DNA from: an uncultured Clostridia bacterium | Lineage (GTDB): Bacteria > Bacillota > Clostridia > TANB77 > CAG-508 | Length of the DNA stretch: 64,000 nucleotides | Direction of reading: 5' to 3' | NCBI GenBank assembly: GCA_948502395.1 | Contig: CAOPES010000006.1 | Coordinates: forward strand, 1 to 64,000 | Shown here: piece after piece, positions 8,649 to 17,784 of the stretch | How the letters are laid out: every line of letters begins with the position of its first letter | Position numbering within the stretch: the stretch's first letter is position 1 | Notes under the pieces: generated by a model | The model's input: only the letters and a program-made list of their open reading frames with translations | Databases searched by the model: none | Told to the model about the DNA's origin: nothing | Position numbers and translations under genes: made by a program

Positions 8649-9089
8649 ATGAACGATTTAGTAGGATTTATTCAAAATAAGTACATATATGTACCATTCT
8701 TTTTATGGTTTGGAATACAATTATTTAAATTAATATATGACTTAGTAACAACAAAAAAATTTAACTTTAAAAGAATTATGGGAGCTGGTGGAATGCCAAG
8801 TTCACATTCAGCAGTAGTAACTGGACTTGCAACGCTAGTTGGAAAATATGAAGGAGTAAACACACCAATATTTGCAATAGCATTAATTTTAGCATTTGTA
8901 GTAATGTATGATGCGTGTGGAGTTAGAAGAGCAGCTGGAAAACAAGCTACACTATTAAACAAATTAATTGAAACACCAGGATTATCAGGTGTACAGGTTT
9001 CTGAAAAACTAGTAGAAGTATTAGGACATACTCCAATACAAGTTTTTGTCGGGGCTTTGATTGGGTTTATTGCAGGAATTATAGTATAG
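8649..9089 (+). CDS. Divergent PAP2 (DUF212) family membrane protein
   Basis: 146 aa with about four membrane helices. The motif GGMPSSHSAVVTGLATLVG and later YDACGVRRAAGKQA plus GHTPIQVFVGALIGF identify DUF212 (YuiD type), a divergent branch of the acid phosphatase/vanadium haloperoxidase superfamily. The substrate is not known; lipid phosphates are a reasonable guess. RBS CGAAAGGGG. Confidence 0.88.
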   Translation: MNDLVGFIQNKYIYVPFFLWFGIQLFKLIYDLVTTKKFNFKRIMGAGGMPSSHSAVVTGLATLVGKYEGVNTPIFAIALILAFVVMYDACGVRRAAGKQATLLNKLIETPGLSGVQVSEKLVEVLGHTPIQVFVGALIGFIAGIIV

Positions 9090-9137
9090 TAGTTAAAATT
9101 TAATTCTTTTCCAACTAAAAAAGGGGGTCAAATTGAA

Positions 9138-10748
9138 ATGACAGATATAGAAATAGCAAGAAATACAAAGTTAGAAAAAATAGGTGATATTGCAAGGAAA
9201 CTTGATATATCAGAAGATGATTTAGAGTTGTATGGAAAATATAAAGCTAAAATTTCAGATGAAGTATTTGAAAAAAATAAAAATAAACCAAATGGAAAAT
9301 TGATTTTAGTAACAGCAATGACACCAACACCTTTGGGAGAAGGAAAAACTACAATATCGATTGCAATTGCAGATGGGTTAAAAAAGATTGGCAAGAAATC
9401 AATTTTAGCATTAAGAGAACCATCACTAGGACCAGTTTTCGGTATAAAAGGTGGTGCAACAGGTGGTGGAAAGGTTCAAATAGCACCAATGGAAGATATA
9501 AACCTTCATTTTACAGGAGATATACATGCAATAACTTCTGCAAATAACTTGTTGTCAAGCATAATTGATAATCATATATATTTTGGAAATGAATTGAAGT
9601 TCAAAAAAGTAACTTGGAAAAGATGTGTTGATTTAAATGATAGACAATTAAGGAAAGTTGAAACAGGATTATCAGGAGAAAAGAAAATAGTTCCAAGAGA
9701 AGATGGTTTTGATATAAGTGTGGCTTCTGAAATTATGGCAATATTGTGTCTAGCAGAGAATTTACAGGACTTAAAACAAAAACTAGAAAATATAATTGTC
9801 GGATACAATGAAGAATACAAGCCTATTTATGCAAAGCAGTTAAACGCAGCAGGAGCTATGACAGTGCTTTTAAAAGATGCAATAAAACCAAATTTAGTAC
9901 AAACATTGGAACATACACCAGCAATTGTGCATGGTGGTCCATTTGCCAATATAGCTCATGGATGTAATAGTGTAATTGCAACGAAAACAGCCTTGAAATT
10001 AGCTGATTATGTAGTAACAGAAGCAGGTTTTGGAGCAGATTTAGGAGCAGAAAAGTTCTTAGACATAAAATGTAGAAAAACAGGATTACAGCCAGATGCA
10101 GTGGTTATAGTTGCAACAGTAAAAGCAATAAAATATCATGGCGGAATGGAAAATATATATAGACATATCGATAACTTAAAAAATAAGTTTGGATTAAATG
10201 TTATAGTGGCATTAAATAAATATGCAAATGACAGTGAAGAAGATATTAATGAAATTAGACAAAATCTTGAAGATAGACAAGTTCAACTAAGTTTAGTAGA
10301 AGGCTGGGCAAAAGGTGGCGAAGGTGCAATAGACATAGCTCAAAAATTAGTAGAATTAGTCGACAAAAAAGAAGAGTTTAAATATATGTATGAAGATACA
10401 GATACTATAAAAGATAAGATTTTTAAAGTGGCAACAAAAGTATATGGAGCAAAAGATGTAAATTATTCTGAAGAAGCGATAAAAGAGATAGATAGAATAG
10501 AAAAATTGGGATATGGAAATTTACCAGTTTGTATAGCTAAAACCCAGTATTCATTTTCAGATGATGCAAAAAACTTAGAGTGTAAGGAAGATTTTAATAT
10601 AACTGTTAGAGATGTTGTATTAAAATCAGGAGCAGGATTTGTTGTTGTTTTAGCTGGTAAAATAATGACTATGCCAGGCCTTCCAAGAATACCAGCAGCA
10701 GAAACTATTGACATTGATAAAAATGGAGAAATAGTAGGAATTTTTTAA
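9138..10748 (+). CDS. fhs: Formate-tetrahydrofolate ligase
   Basis: 536 aa, slightly shorter than the usual ~556. The ATP-binding loop is TPTPLGEGKTT, followed by LREPSLGPVFGIKGGATGGG, FTGDIHAI, THF-site motifs HGGPFANIAHGCNSV and TEAGFGADLGAEKF, and the terminal MPGLPRIPAAETI. It makes 10-formyl-THF from formate, THF and ATP, for purine synthesis and one-carbon metabolism in anaerobes. RBS AAAGGGGGT precedes ATG 9138. It stands alone here, without other Wood-Ljungdahl genes. Confidence 0.97.
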   Translation: MTDIEIARNTKLEKIGDIARKLDISEDDLELYGKYKAKISDEVFEKNKNKPNGKLILVTAMTPTPLGEGKTTISIAIADGLKKIGKKSILALREPSLGPVFGIKGGATGGGKVQIAPMEDINLHFTGDIHAITSANNLLSSIIDNHIYFGNELKFKKVTWKRCVDLNDRQLRKVETGLSGEKKIVPREDGFDISVASEIMAILCLAENLQDLKQKLENIIVGYNEEYKPIYAKQLNAAGAMTVLLKDAIKPNLVQTLEHTPAIVHGGPFANIAHGCNSVIATKTALKLADYVVTEAGFGADLGAEKFLDIKCRKTGLQPDAVVIVATVKAIKYHGGMENIYRHIDNLKNKFGLNVIVALNKYANDSEEDINEIRQNLEDRQVQLSLVEGWAKGGEGAIDIAQKLVELVDKKEEFKYMYEDTDTIKDKIFKVATKVYGAKDVNYSEEAIKEIDRIEKLGYGNLPVCIAKTQYSFSDDAKNLECKEDFNITVRDVVLKSGAGFVVVLAGKIMTMPGLPRIPAAETIDIDKNGEIVGIF

Positions 10749-10785
10749 AAAGTCTTGAAATTTAAAATAAAAAGTAGTAATATAT

Positions 10786-10824
10786 AGTAGCAATGCAAAT
10801 TTAAGTATTGCTACTAATTTTATT
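10786..10824 (+). terminator. Terminator after fhs
   Basis: A 9-bp stem AGTAGCAAT/ATTGCTACT (10786-10815) is followed by AATTTTATT, a weak T tract. The remaining gap up to 10984 holds only the promoter of the next gene. Confidence 0.7.
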
Positions 10825-10939
10825 CAAAAAATTTAAATCTAAAAAAATCCAAAAAACAAAAAATAAGCGAAAGAAGGTGAAAAAAAGAGAATTATAAAGA
10901 AAAAACGAAAGTAATTCAATATTTACCTAAAAATAAATA

Positions 10940-10968
10940 TTGACAAACAAATTAATAAAATTTATACT
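10940..10968 (+). promoter_or_regulatory. Promoter of the Rpn-family gene
   Basis: TTGACA (10940-10945), a 17-bp spacer and TATACT (10963-10968), 17 bp before ATG 10985, with RBS AAAGGAGAT between. A strong consensus promoter. Confidence 0.8.
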
Positions 10969-10984
10969 TAAAGGAGATGAATGA

Positions 10985-12061
10985 ATGGTAGTGTTCACAA
11001 TGGTAGATTATTGGAAATATTCTCGTGGCTTTCCAATAAAATACACACTAAATGATACAGAAGAAGAATATGGGAAAGAAGAAATACATCAATATAGAGA
11101 TAAAATATTTCGCATTATATTAGATGATAAAAAGGAATTTTTAGAATTTTTGAAAAAGTATGAACCAGGTTTAGGATTTGAAAATTTGAAAGAAGAAGAC
11201 ATAGAAAAATATAACAGAAAGTTTGTAACATCTGGAATGAAAATAAGAGAATCAGACATAATATATAAAATTTCTAAAAAAGATGTATTCATAATAGTAG
11301 AACAACAAAGTAAAGTAGATTATAATATGCCAAACAGAATGACAGAATATTGCATTGAAATAATTAGAAGTGTAAGAAGACGAAACAAAAAGAAAACTCC
11401 ATTAATATTTCCAATTGTATTATATACAGGGAAAGAAAAATGGACAGCACCATTAACAATTGATGAAACACAAGAATCTTTCTATAAAGTGCCACCACAA
11501 AATTATCCTAAATATGATTTAATAGATATAAAAAATGATGTAAAAGAAAAATTAATAATGGAAAATACAGGATTATCCAAAGTAATATTATTTGAAAAAT
11601 TAAGGAATAAAGGAGAGTTTGAGAAAATATTATCAGGATTATTAAAAAAAGATTTAACACAAGATGAAATAAAATATATTAGAATTATGCTTAAATATTC
11701 AAATTTTGTAAGAAAAGAATTACCAGATGTAGCTGATGAATATTTGGAAAAATTAGAAAAGAAGGGAGAAAGTGATAGTATGTTAATGTTTGAAAAATTA
11801 TTTGTTGAGTATGTGAAAGATAAAGAGGCAAAAGCAGTAAAACGTGGACTAAAAAAAGGTGTGACACAAGGGATGGCACAAGGGATGAAGCAAGGAATAG
11901 CACAAGGATTGAAACAAGGGCTAAAACAGGCGATAAAACAAATTGCAAGAGAGATGTTAATAAACGAAATGGAAGACGAAGAAATAATGAACATGACAAA
12001 AATAAGCAAAGAAGAGCTAGAAGAACTAAAAAACGAAGAATTAGAACTAGAAAATGTATAA
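10985..12061 (+). CDS. Rpn-family recombination-promoting nuclease/putative transposase
   Basis: 358 aa. The PD-(D/E)XK-type core shows YRDKIFRIILDDKKEFLEFL (residues ~40-60), VFIIVEQQSKVDYNMPNRM (~103-120) and FPIVLYTGKEKW, matching the YhgA/Rpn (Transposase_31-like) family. From residue ~285 to 320 the tail is a run of GMAQG, GMKQG, GIAQG and GLKQG units, then an HTH-like ending. Such nucleases promote RecA-independent recombination in E. coli and occur as drifting multi-copy genes. The window start contains the tail of another. Alternative starts exist (Met6 within MVVFTMVDYW). Confidence 0.85.
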   Translation: MVVFTMVDYWKYSRGFPIKYTLNDTEEEYGKEEIHQYRDKIFRIILDDKKEFLEFLKKYEPGLGFENLKEEDIEKYNRKFVTSGMKIRESDIIYKISKKDVFIIVEQQSKVDYNMPNRMTEYCIEIIRSVRRRNKKKTPLIFPIVLYTGKEKWTAPLTIDETQESFYKVPPQNYPKYDLIDIKNDVKEKLIMENTGLSKVILFEKLRNKGEFEKILSGLLKKDLTQDEIKYIRIMLKYSNFVRKELPDVADEYLEKLEKKGESDSMLMFEKLFVEYVKDKEAKAVKRGLKKGVTQGMAQGMKQGIAQGLKQGLKQAIKQIAREMLINEMEDEEIMNMTKISKEELEELKNEELELENV

Positions 12062-12077
12062 AATGTAAACCAAACTC

Positions 12078-12106
12078 TTGTTTTTTAACTCGGAATATTG
12101 TATAAT
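12078..12106 (+). promoter_or_regulatory. uvrA promoter
   Basis: TTGTTT (12078-12083), a 17-bp spacer and TATAAT (12101-12106), about 18 bp upstream of the uvrA start. No clear LexA box was seen. Confidence 0.6.
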
Positions 12107-12123
12107 GTTTTGGGGTGAAAAAA

Positions 12124-14951
12124 ATGAATGACAAAATAACAATAAAAGGTGCAAAAGAGCACAATTTAAAAAACATAAATTTAGAAATACCAAGAGATAA
12201 ACTAGTAGTAATAACAGGGCTATCAGGCTCAGGGAAATCTAGTTTAGCATTTGATACATTATATGCAGAAGGACAAAGAAGATATGTAGAAAGCTTATCT
12301 TCATATGCAAGACAATTCTTAGGATTAATGGAAAAGCCAGATGTAGAAAGAATTGACGGACTATCACCAGCAATATCAATAGACCAAAAAACAACCTCTA
12401 AAAATCCGCGTTCAACAGTAGGAACAGTAACAGAAATATATGATTACATACGTCTTCTATATGCAAGAATAGGAACGCCATACTGCCCAAACTGTCATAA
12501 AAAAATAGAAAAACAAAGCATAGACCAAATAATAGACAACATTATGAATTTACCAGAAGGTACAAAAATACAAGTATTAGCACCAGTAGTAAGGGGAAGA
12601 AAAGGTGAATACACAAAACAATTAGAAGGATATCAAAAAGACGGTTTTGTAAGAGTAAGAATAGATGGAGAAGTATACGAACTTTCAGACGACATAGAAA
12701 TAGACAGAAAGAAGAAACACGAAATAGAGTTAATAGTAGACAGATTAGTAATAAAACCAGAGATAACAAGTAGGCTAACAGAATCAGTAGAAACAGCACT
12801 AAAATATGCAGACAATATGGTACTAATAGATGTTGTAGGAGAAAAGCCAATATTATATAGTTGCAACTATGCTTGTCCTGATTGTGGATTTAGTTTTCCA
12901 GAGTTAACGCCAAGAATGTTTTCATTTAACAATCCATTCGGAGCATGTCCAGAATGTACAGGAATAGGATATTTAATGAAAATGGACGAAGACCTAATTG
13001 TACCAGATAAAAACAAAACTCTATATGACGGAATAAAAGCATTTGGCTCAAGCACAATGAAAAAAGGCGACACAATGGCAAAGATGTATTTCGAAAGTAT
13101 AGGAAAACATTATGGAGTAGAAATAAAGAACAAAAAAATTAAAGACCTACCACGTTGGTTTATGGAAAAAATACTATATGGTACAGGTGACGAAGAAATT
13201 GAATTTGAATACACATCTTATGCAGGAACAAGAAAATTTACAGCACCATTTGAAGGAGTATTGCCAACACTAGACAGACGTCACAGTGAAACAAAATCAC
13301 AGGGAATGAGAGACTTCTATGAAATGTATATGACAAATTCACATTGTCACGCATGTAATGGTGCAAGGTTAAAACCAGAAATATTAGCTATAAAAGTCGG
13401 AGATAAAAACATCAATGAACTAACAGAAATGTCAATAAGAAAAATAAAAGACTACTTAAACAAACTAGAATTAACTAAAACACAAGCAATGATAGCAGAA
13501 TTAATACTAAAAGAAATAGACCAAAGGTTACAATTTTTAATAGATGTTGGACTAGAATACCTAACACTATCAAGAAATGCGGGAAGTCTATCAGGAGGAG
13601 AAGCACAAAGAATTAGGCTAGCAACACAAATAGGTTCAGGGCTAACAGGAGTACTATATATTTTAGACGAACCAAGTATAGGGCTACACCAAAGAGATAA
13701 TGACAGATTATTAGCAACACTAAAAAAATTAAGAGATTTAGGTAATACATTACTTGTAGTAGAACATGACGAAGACACAATGTATGCAGCAGACCAAATA
13801 ATAGACATCGGACCAGGAGCTGGAACACATGGTGGAAGAGTAATGGCACAGCGGAACAGCAGAAGAGATAAAGCAAGTAGAAAATTCAGTAACAGGACAA
13901 TATTTAAGTGGAAGAAAACAAATAGCAGTACCTAAAAAAAGAAGAAAACCAGTAAAATCAAAAGTAATAGAAGTACAAGATGCAACAGAAAACAACTTAA
14001 AAAATATAAGTGTGAAATTTCCATTAGGAGTATTTAACTGTGTAACAGGAGTATCAGGATCACGGAAAATCAACATTAGTAAATGAAGTTTTATACAAAA
14101 CGATAGCAAAAGAACTAAATGGAGCAAATGAAAAGCCAGGTAAATGTAAAGGTGTAAAAGGACTACAAAATATAGATAAAATAATAAATATAGACCAATC
14201 ACCAATAGGAAGAACACCACGTTCAAACCCAGCAACATATACAGGAGTATTTGACATAATAAGAGATATATTTGCAGCAACAGAAGAAGCCAAACTACGT
14301 GGATATCAAAAAGGAAGATTTAGCTTTAACGTATCAGGCGGAAGATGTGAAAGCTGTAATGGAGATGGAGTTCATAAAATAGAAATGCACTTTTTACCAG
14401 ATATATATGTGCCATGTGAAGTATGTAAAGGAAAAAGATATAATAGAGAAACACTAGAAGTAAAATATAAAGGAAAAACAATAGCAGATGTACTAGATAT
14501 GACAGTAGAAGAAGCATTACAATTCTTTGACAAAATACCAAAAATAAAACAAAAAATGCAAACACTATATGATGTAGGACTAGGATATATAAAACTAGGA
14601 CAACCTTCAACAACATTATCAGGAGGAGAGGCACAAAGAGTAAAACTAGCAACAGAATTATCAAAAAGAGCAACAGGAAAAACATTGTACATTTTAGATG
14701 AACCAACAACAGGACTACATATAGCAGATGTTCATAGATTAGTTGACATTTTACAAAGACTAGTAGACACAGGAAATACAATAATTGTTATAGAACACAA
14801 TTTAGACCTAATAAAAACATGTGACCATATTATTGACTTAGGACCGGAAGGTGGAGATGGCGGTGGAGAAGTAGTTGCCATTGGTACACCAGAACAAGTC
14901 TGCAAAAACGAAAGAAGCTATACAGGAAAATTCTTAGAAAAATATTTATAA
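12124..14951 (+). CDS. uvrA: Excinuclease ABC subunit A, read through two +1 frameshifts at CGG 13852 and CGG 14063
   Basis: Skipping C13852 (after VMAQ, giving GTAEEI) and C14063 (giving GVSGSGKSTL) yields one 941-aa protein, the normal UvrA length. Domain order is intact: Walker A GLSGSGKSS, SPAISIDQKTTSKNPRSTVGTV, a first zinc knuckle (CPNCHKK), CPDCGF/CPEC, ABC signature LSGGEAQRIRLA, Walker B YILDEPSIGLHQRD, second Walker A (restored only after the shift), second zinc finger CESCNGDG/CEVCKGKR, second signature LSGGEAQRVKLA and LDEPTTGLH. UvrA dimers scan DNA for bulky lesions and load UvrB. ATG 12124 follows GGGGTGA at good spacing; a GTG at 12115 is a less likely start. uvrB/uvrC are not nearby. 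Without frameshifting the gene would be three fragments. Confidence 0.93.
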
Positions 14952-14964
14952 TTTGCTATTAGAA

Positions 14965-15028
14965 ATTGCCAACAGGGACGGACCTTTTTGGCAATTTTTG
15001 GCCAAAAAGGTCCGTCCCTGTTGGCAAT
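14965..15028. repeat. Inverted GGGACGGACC repeat acting as uvrA terminator
   Basis: A 28-bp arm (ATTGCCAACAGGGACGG.. from 14965) is the exact complement of 15001-15028, with an 8-nt loop. It lies 13 bp after the uvrA stop. Related copies occur at 16042-16070 and 46151-46214 (family R1), and the short terminator at 31313 uses the same GCCAAAAAGG core. Confidence 0.85.
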
Positions 15029-15039
15029 CTTTCCACATT

Positions 15040-15070
15040 TGAATAAATTTATAAAATTCCACTCATAATA
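15040..15070 (+). promoter_or_regulatory. Probable sigma-G (forespore) promoter of gpr
   Basis: TGAATA (15040-15045), an 18-bp spacer and CATAATA (15064-15070) fit the sigma-G consensus (TGAATA, 17-18 bp, CATACTA), as expected for the forespore-specific gpr. Transcription would start near 15077, only ~17 nt before the ATG. Confidence 0.7.
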
Positions 15071-15092
15071 AACAAAAAAGGAGTGGAATTTT
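15053..15092 (+). promoter_or_regulatory. Hairpin that would mask the gpr ribosome binding site in read-through mRNA
   Basis: AAAATTCCACTC (15053-15064) pairs with GAGTGGAATTTT (15081-15092), placing the AGGAG Shine-Dalgarno at the base of the 3' arm. RNA started at the sigma-G promoter lacks the 5' arm and would leave the site free, while read-through RNA from uvrA would hide it. The base pairing is visible; the regulatory meaning is inferred. Confidence 0.5.
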
Positions 15093-15093
15093 T

Positions 15094-16029
15094 ATGTATA
15101 ATTTTAGAACAGACTTAGCCTCAGAAAGAAGAGACATATATCAAAAAGCAAACAAACTAGAAAACGAAATTGATGGAATAGAAAGTAGCAAAGAAGAAAT
15201 AAACGAAAATATAAAAGTAGAAACAGTAAAAATAACCAATGAAAATGGTGAAAAAGCAATAGGAAAGCCAGTTGGCAACTATATAACCATAGATGTAAAA
15301 CAACTAAAAATAGCACAAGAAGAAGAAATTGAAAAAGCGGCAGAAACGCTATCAAATCAACTAGTTAAAGTCTTAGACACACATATAGATAAACAAGGAG
15401 AAATATTAGTAGTAGGCCTTGGGAATATGTATGTAACCCCAGATAGTTTAGGACCAAAAGTAATAAATGAAATAGAAGTAACAAGACATATAATAAATTA
15501 TCTGCCACAATATGTAGAAGAAGGAACAAGAATGGTAAGTGCAATCTCGCCAGGAGTGTTAGGAACAACAGGTATTGAGACAGTCGAAATTTTAAAAGGA
15601 ATTGTGGACAATATCAATCCTAAATTAGTTATAGTAATAGATGCACTAGCATCAAGAAGTATTGAAAGAATAAGTAGTACAATACAATTGTCAGACACAG
15701 GAATAGTGCCTGGTGCGGGAGTTGGAAACACAAGAAGTGAAATAAGCGAAAAAACTTTAGGAATCCCAGTAGTAGCAATCGGAATTCCAACGGTTGTAGA
15801 AACAGCGGTGCTCGTAAATGACTGCTTAGATTTATTTATTGCAAAACTGCAAGATGAAGCAAAATCAAATGATTATTTAAATCAATTAAAAGAGGAAGAC
15901 AATTATCAAGAAATAAGAGAAGTGTTGCTCCCAAAAGATTATAATTTAATTGTTACACCAAAGGAAATAGATGATTTAATAGAAAATATGTCACAAATAG
16001 TAGCTCGTGGAATTAACAATGCGGTATAA
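15094..16029 (+). CDS. gpr: GPR germination endopeptidase
   Basis: 311 aa. MYNFRTDLASERR, the GKPVGNYITID stretch, GLGNMYVTPDSLGPKV, AISPGVLGTTGIET, VIVIDALASRSIERISSTIQLSDTGIVPGAGVGN and GIPVVAIGIPTVVE are the family signature. GPR is made in the forespore as a zymogen and cuts small acid-soluble spore proteins at germination. The autoprocessing zone lies in the first ~20 residues. The start is set by AGGAG 8 nt upstream. It marks the organism as a spore former. Confidence 0.97.
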   Translation: MYNFRTDLASERRDIYQKANKLENEIDGIESSKEEINENIKVETVKITNENGEKAIGKPVGNYITIDVKQLKIAQEEEIEKAAETLSNQLVKVLDTHIDKQGEILVVGLGNMYVTPDSLGPKVINEIEVTRHIINYLPQYVEEGTRMVSAISPGVLGTTGIETVEILKGIVDNINPKLVIVIDALASRSIERISSTIQLSDTGIVPGAGVGNTRSEISEKTLGIPVVAIGIPTVVETAVLVNDCLDLFIAKLQDEAKSNDYLNQLKEEDNYQEIREVLLPKDYNLIVTPKEIDDLIENMSQIVARGINNAV

Positions 16030-16041
16030 ATCAAGCAAATA

Positions 16042-16070
16042 TTGCCAAAAAGGTCCGTCCCCAGTGGCAA
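16042..16070. repeat. Single R1-family GGTCCGTCCCC repeat unit
   Basis: TTGCCA ... TGGCAA flank AAAAGGTCCGTCCCCAG. It lies between gpr and the next gene and shares its core with 14965-15028 and 46151-46214. Confidence 0.7.
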
Positions 16071-16155
16071 AAATTTATCGAAAATTGTTGCAAAAAATAG
16101 AATGTTAATATATAATTCAAATATAGAAATAAATATATTAAAAGGAGAGATACAA

Positions 16156-16734
16156 ATGGATAAAAAAACAAAGAAAGTTTCATTAATTACAACAGGGGTA
16201 GCAGCAGTAGCAATAATTGCATTAGTAGTGGTATTAACAATATTAATGGTTACATCAAGTAATCCAAAGAAATCAGTAGATGGATTATTAACAAATTTAA
16301 AAGCAGGAGATTTTGAAAAGGCACAAGAGTTTATGACAGGTGATGGATTAGTAGAAGAAGATGCATTCAACGAAGAAGGGGAAAAATATCTTTTTGATAA
16401 ATTGTCTTGGAAAATTACAAATATAACAGAAGAAAAGGAAAATGCGACAATTGAACTTGAAATAACGAATAAAGATTTTAAAACAATAATTACAAATTAT
16501 TCACAAAAGATACTAAAATTAGTATTTGGTGGAGAAAATATAACAGAAGAAACAGCTGGAAATTATTTAGTAGAAGAGTTGAAAAATGAAGGTGTACAGA
16601 TAACAACAGCTACTAAGACAATTCAAGCTGTAAAAGAAGATGGAAAATGGAAGATTGTTGGTAATGATGATTTAACAAATGCTTTATTACCAGGGCTACA
16701 AGATGCTATGAATGCTTTCCAAGCAGGAGAGTAA
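16156..16734 (+). CDS. Membrane-anchored extracytoplasmic protein, DUF4878/DUF5105-like
   Basis: 192 aa. A basic N-terminus (MDKKTKK) leads into one helix (TGVAAVAIIALVVVLTILMV, ~13-33); no lipobox Cys is present, so it is probably a signal anchor. The outer domain starts SNPKKSVDGLLTNLKAGDFEKAQEFMTGDG, which resembles the NTF2-like DUF4878/DUF5105 type found in clostridial lipoproteins, and ends with an AVKEDGKWKIVGND strand typical of that fold. Function unknown. The start at 16156 follows AAAGGAGAG; in-frame codons further upstream lie in a repeat and are not used. Confidence 0.65.
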   Translation: MDKKTKKVSLITTGVAAVAIIALVVVLTILMVTSSNPKKSVDGLLTNLKAGDFEKAQEFMTGDGLVEEDAFNEEGEKYLFDKLSWKITNITEEKENATIELEITNKDFKTIITNYSQKILKLVFGGENITEETAGNYLVEELKNEGVQITTATKTIQAVKEDGKWKIVGNDDLTNALLPGLQDAMNAFQAGE

Positions 16735-16755
16735 TAAAAGTAAATGATAAAAGTG

Positions 16756-16794
16756 AAGAACCCAGAGTGTTAAATAGGACTTTGGGTTCTTTTG
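16756..16794. terminator. Bidirectional terminator between the anchored protein gene and ytxC
   Basis: AAGAACCCAGAGT pairs with ACTTTGGGTTCTT (16779-16791) and is followed by TTT on the plus strand. It overlaps the 3' end of the convergent ytxC. Confidence 0.75.
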
Positions 16795-17630
16795 GCATTT
16801 TTATATAGGTTACAGATGTTGCAGTCGGTGCAAATTTGAATACGGCTTTCAAATATAGCTTGAAGTGTTGTGATAAATTCGTCAACACAATAATCTATTA
16901 AATGGACATATATTTTTTTCGGTAGTAGTGTTAATAAAGAATTCAAAGTATAGTCATTCGAAGAAAATGTGATGTCACTTAAATATTTTGCTTTAAAACA
17001 TTTGTCAGATACAGTTATAATTTCTTTGTTTTCATCTAATAATATTGATTCTGAATTAGAATATACAATATGGGCAACTTCAGAATTACTAGATTGAGAG
17101 TTTATATACAGTCTAAGTAAAGAGATAAATTCTAAATATTCTTTTTCAACAACAAATTGGTTTACAGCTTCATTTACAATTTCATCTAAAATAGTTAGAT
17201 ATGGTTTTATTCTAAAGTTCAGAAATCCGTCAAGTATAATGGTTTTATTCTCTGAAATAAATTCAAAGAAACAATTATAAATTGTTTTAAATTTCTTATC
17301 AAAAATAACTGAGAAATCATTTGCCATGGCATCAAAACATAGAATTAGTATTTCTTCTCTTTCTTTAGCGTCAAAATAAAAATAATTTTGAAAGATTATT
17401 CTTTTTAAAAAAGTTTCATCTAGTTCGTCAATTACAAGAAAAGATAGAATTGTGCTTATTTTATCAAAAAACAATTTGCTGTCATTTCCTGTGTAATGAA
17501 CAATTATATTTTTATAATGTTTAAATTGGTTGCAAGAATAACAAATTTGTTCTAATTCTAAATTGTTTAACTCATTTAGTAGATAAGAAAGCGAATTCGA
17601 ATTATTTGTTTTAATACATAATGACTTCAT
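16770..17630 (-). CDS. ytxC: Putative sporulation protein YtxC
   Basis: About 286 aa. The central and C-terminal parts carry the YtxC signature: GFLNFRIKPYLTILDEIVNEAVNQFVVEKEYLEFISLLRLYINSQ, then YTLNSLLTLLPKKIYVHLIDYCVDEFITTLQAIFESRI and a small Cys pair (ICTDCNIC). YtxC is found only in spore formers and its biochemical role is not known. ATG 17630 lies 8 nt after GGAG; a TTG one codon earlier is possible. Transcribed alone, opposite to its left neighbour. Confidence 0.8.
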   Translation of the reverse strand: MKSLCIKTNNSNSLSYLLNELNNLELEQICYSCNQFKHYKNIIVHYTGNDSKLFFDKISTILSFLVIDELDETFLKRIIFQNYFYFDAKEREEILILCFDAMANDFSVIFDKKFKTIYNCFFEFISENKTIILDGFLNFRIKPYLTILDEIVNEAVNQFVVEKEYLEFISLLRLYINSQSSNSEVAHIVYSNSESILLDENKEIITVSDKCFKAKYLSDITFSSNDYTLNSLLTLLPKKIYVHLIDYCVDEFITTLQAIFESRIQICTDCNICNLYKNAKRTQSPI

Positions 17631-17730
17631 CAAAAAAACTCCTCTCTAATATAACTATTATCTACTAAAAGTACAAAACTTATACACTATACTATGTTGC
17701 TTTAACAAAAATGTAGCTTGTTTATAAAAT

Positions 17731-17781
17731 AAAAAAGAAAATAGCTTGTCCAAGAAATAGTATCTTGAAAAAGCTATTTTC
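17731..17781 (-). terminator. Terminator of the GH57-DUF4912 unit (minus strand)
   Basis: GAAAATAGCTT (17737-17747) pairs with AAGCTATTTTC (17771-17781); the A run at 17731-17736 is the T tract on the minus strand. It lies immediately after the GH57 stop. Confidence 0.8.
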
Positions 17782-17784
17782 TAA

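Noticed and set aside
13452..14280. Minus-strand open frames opposite uvrA
   Set aside because: Antisense shadows; no start signals or recognisable domains.
12124..14951. uvrA as three separate genes or a pseudogene
   Set aside because: All motifs on either side of both CGG sites are conserved and skipping one base at each gives normal length, as at five other sites.
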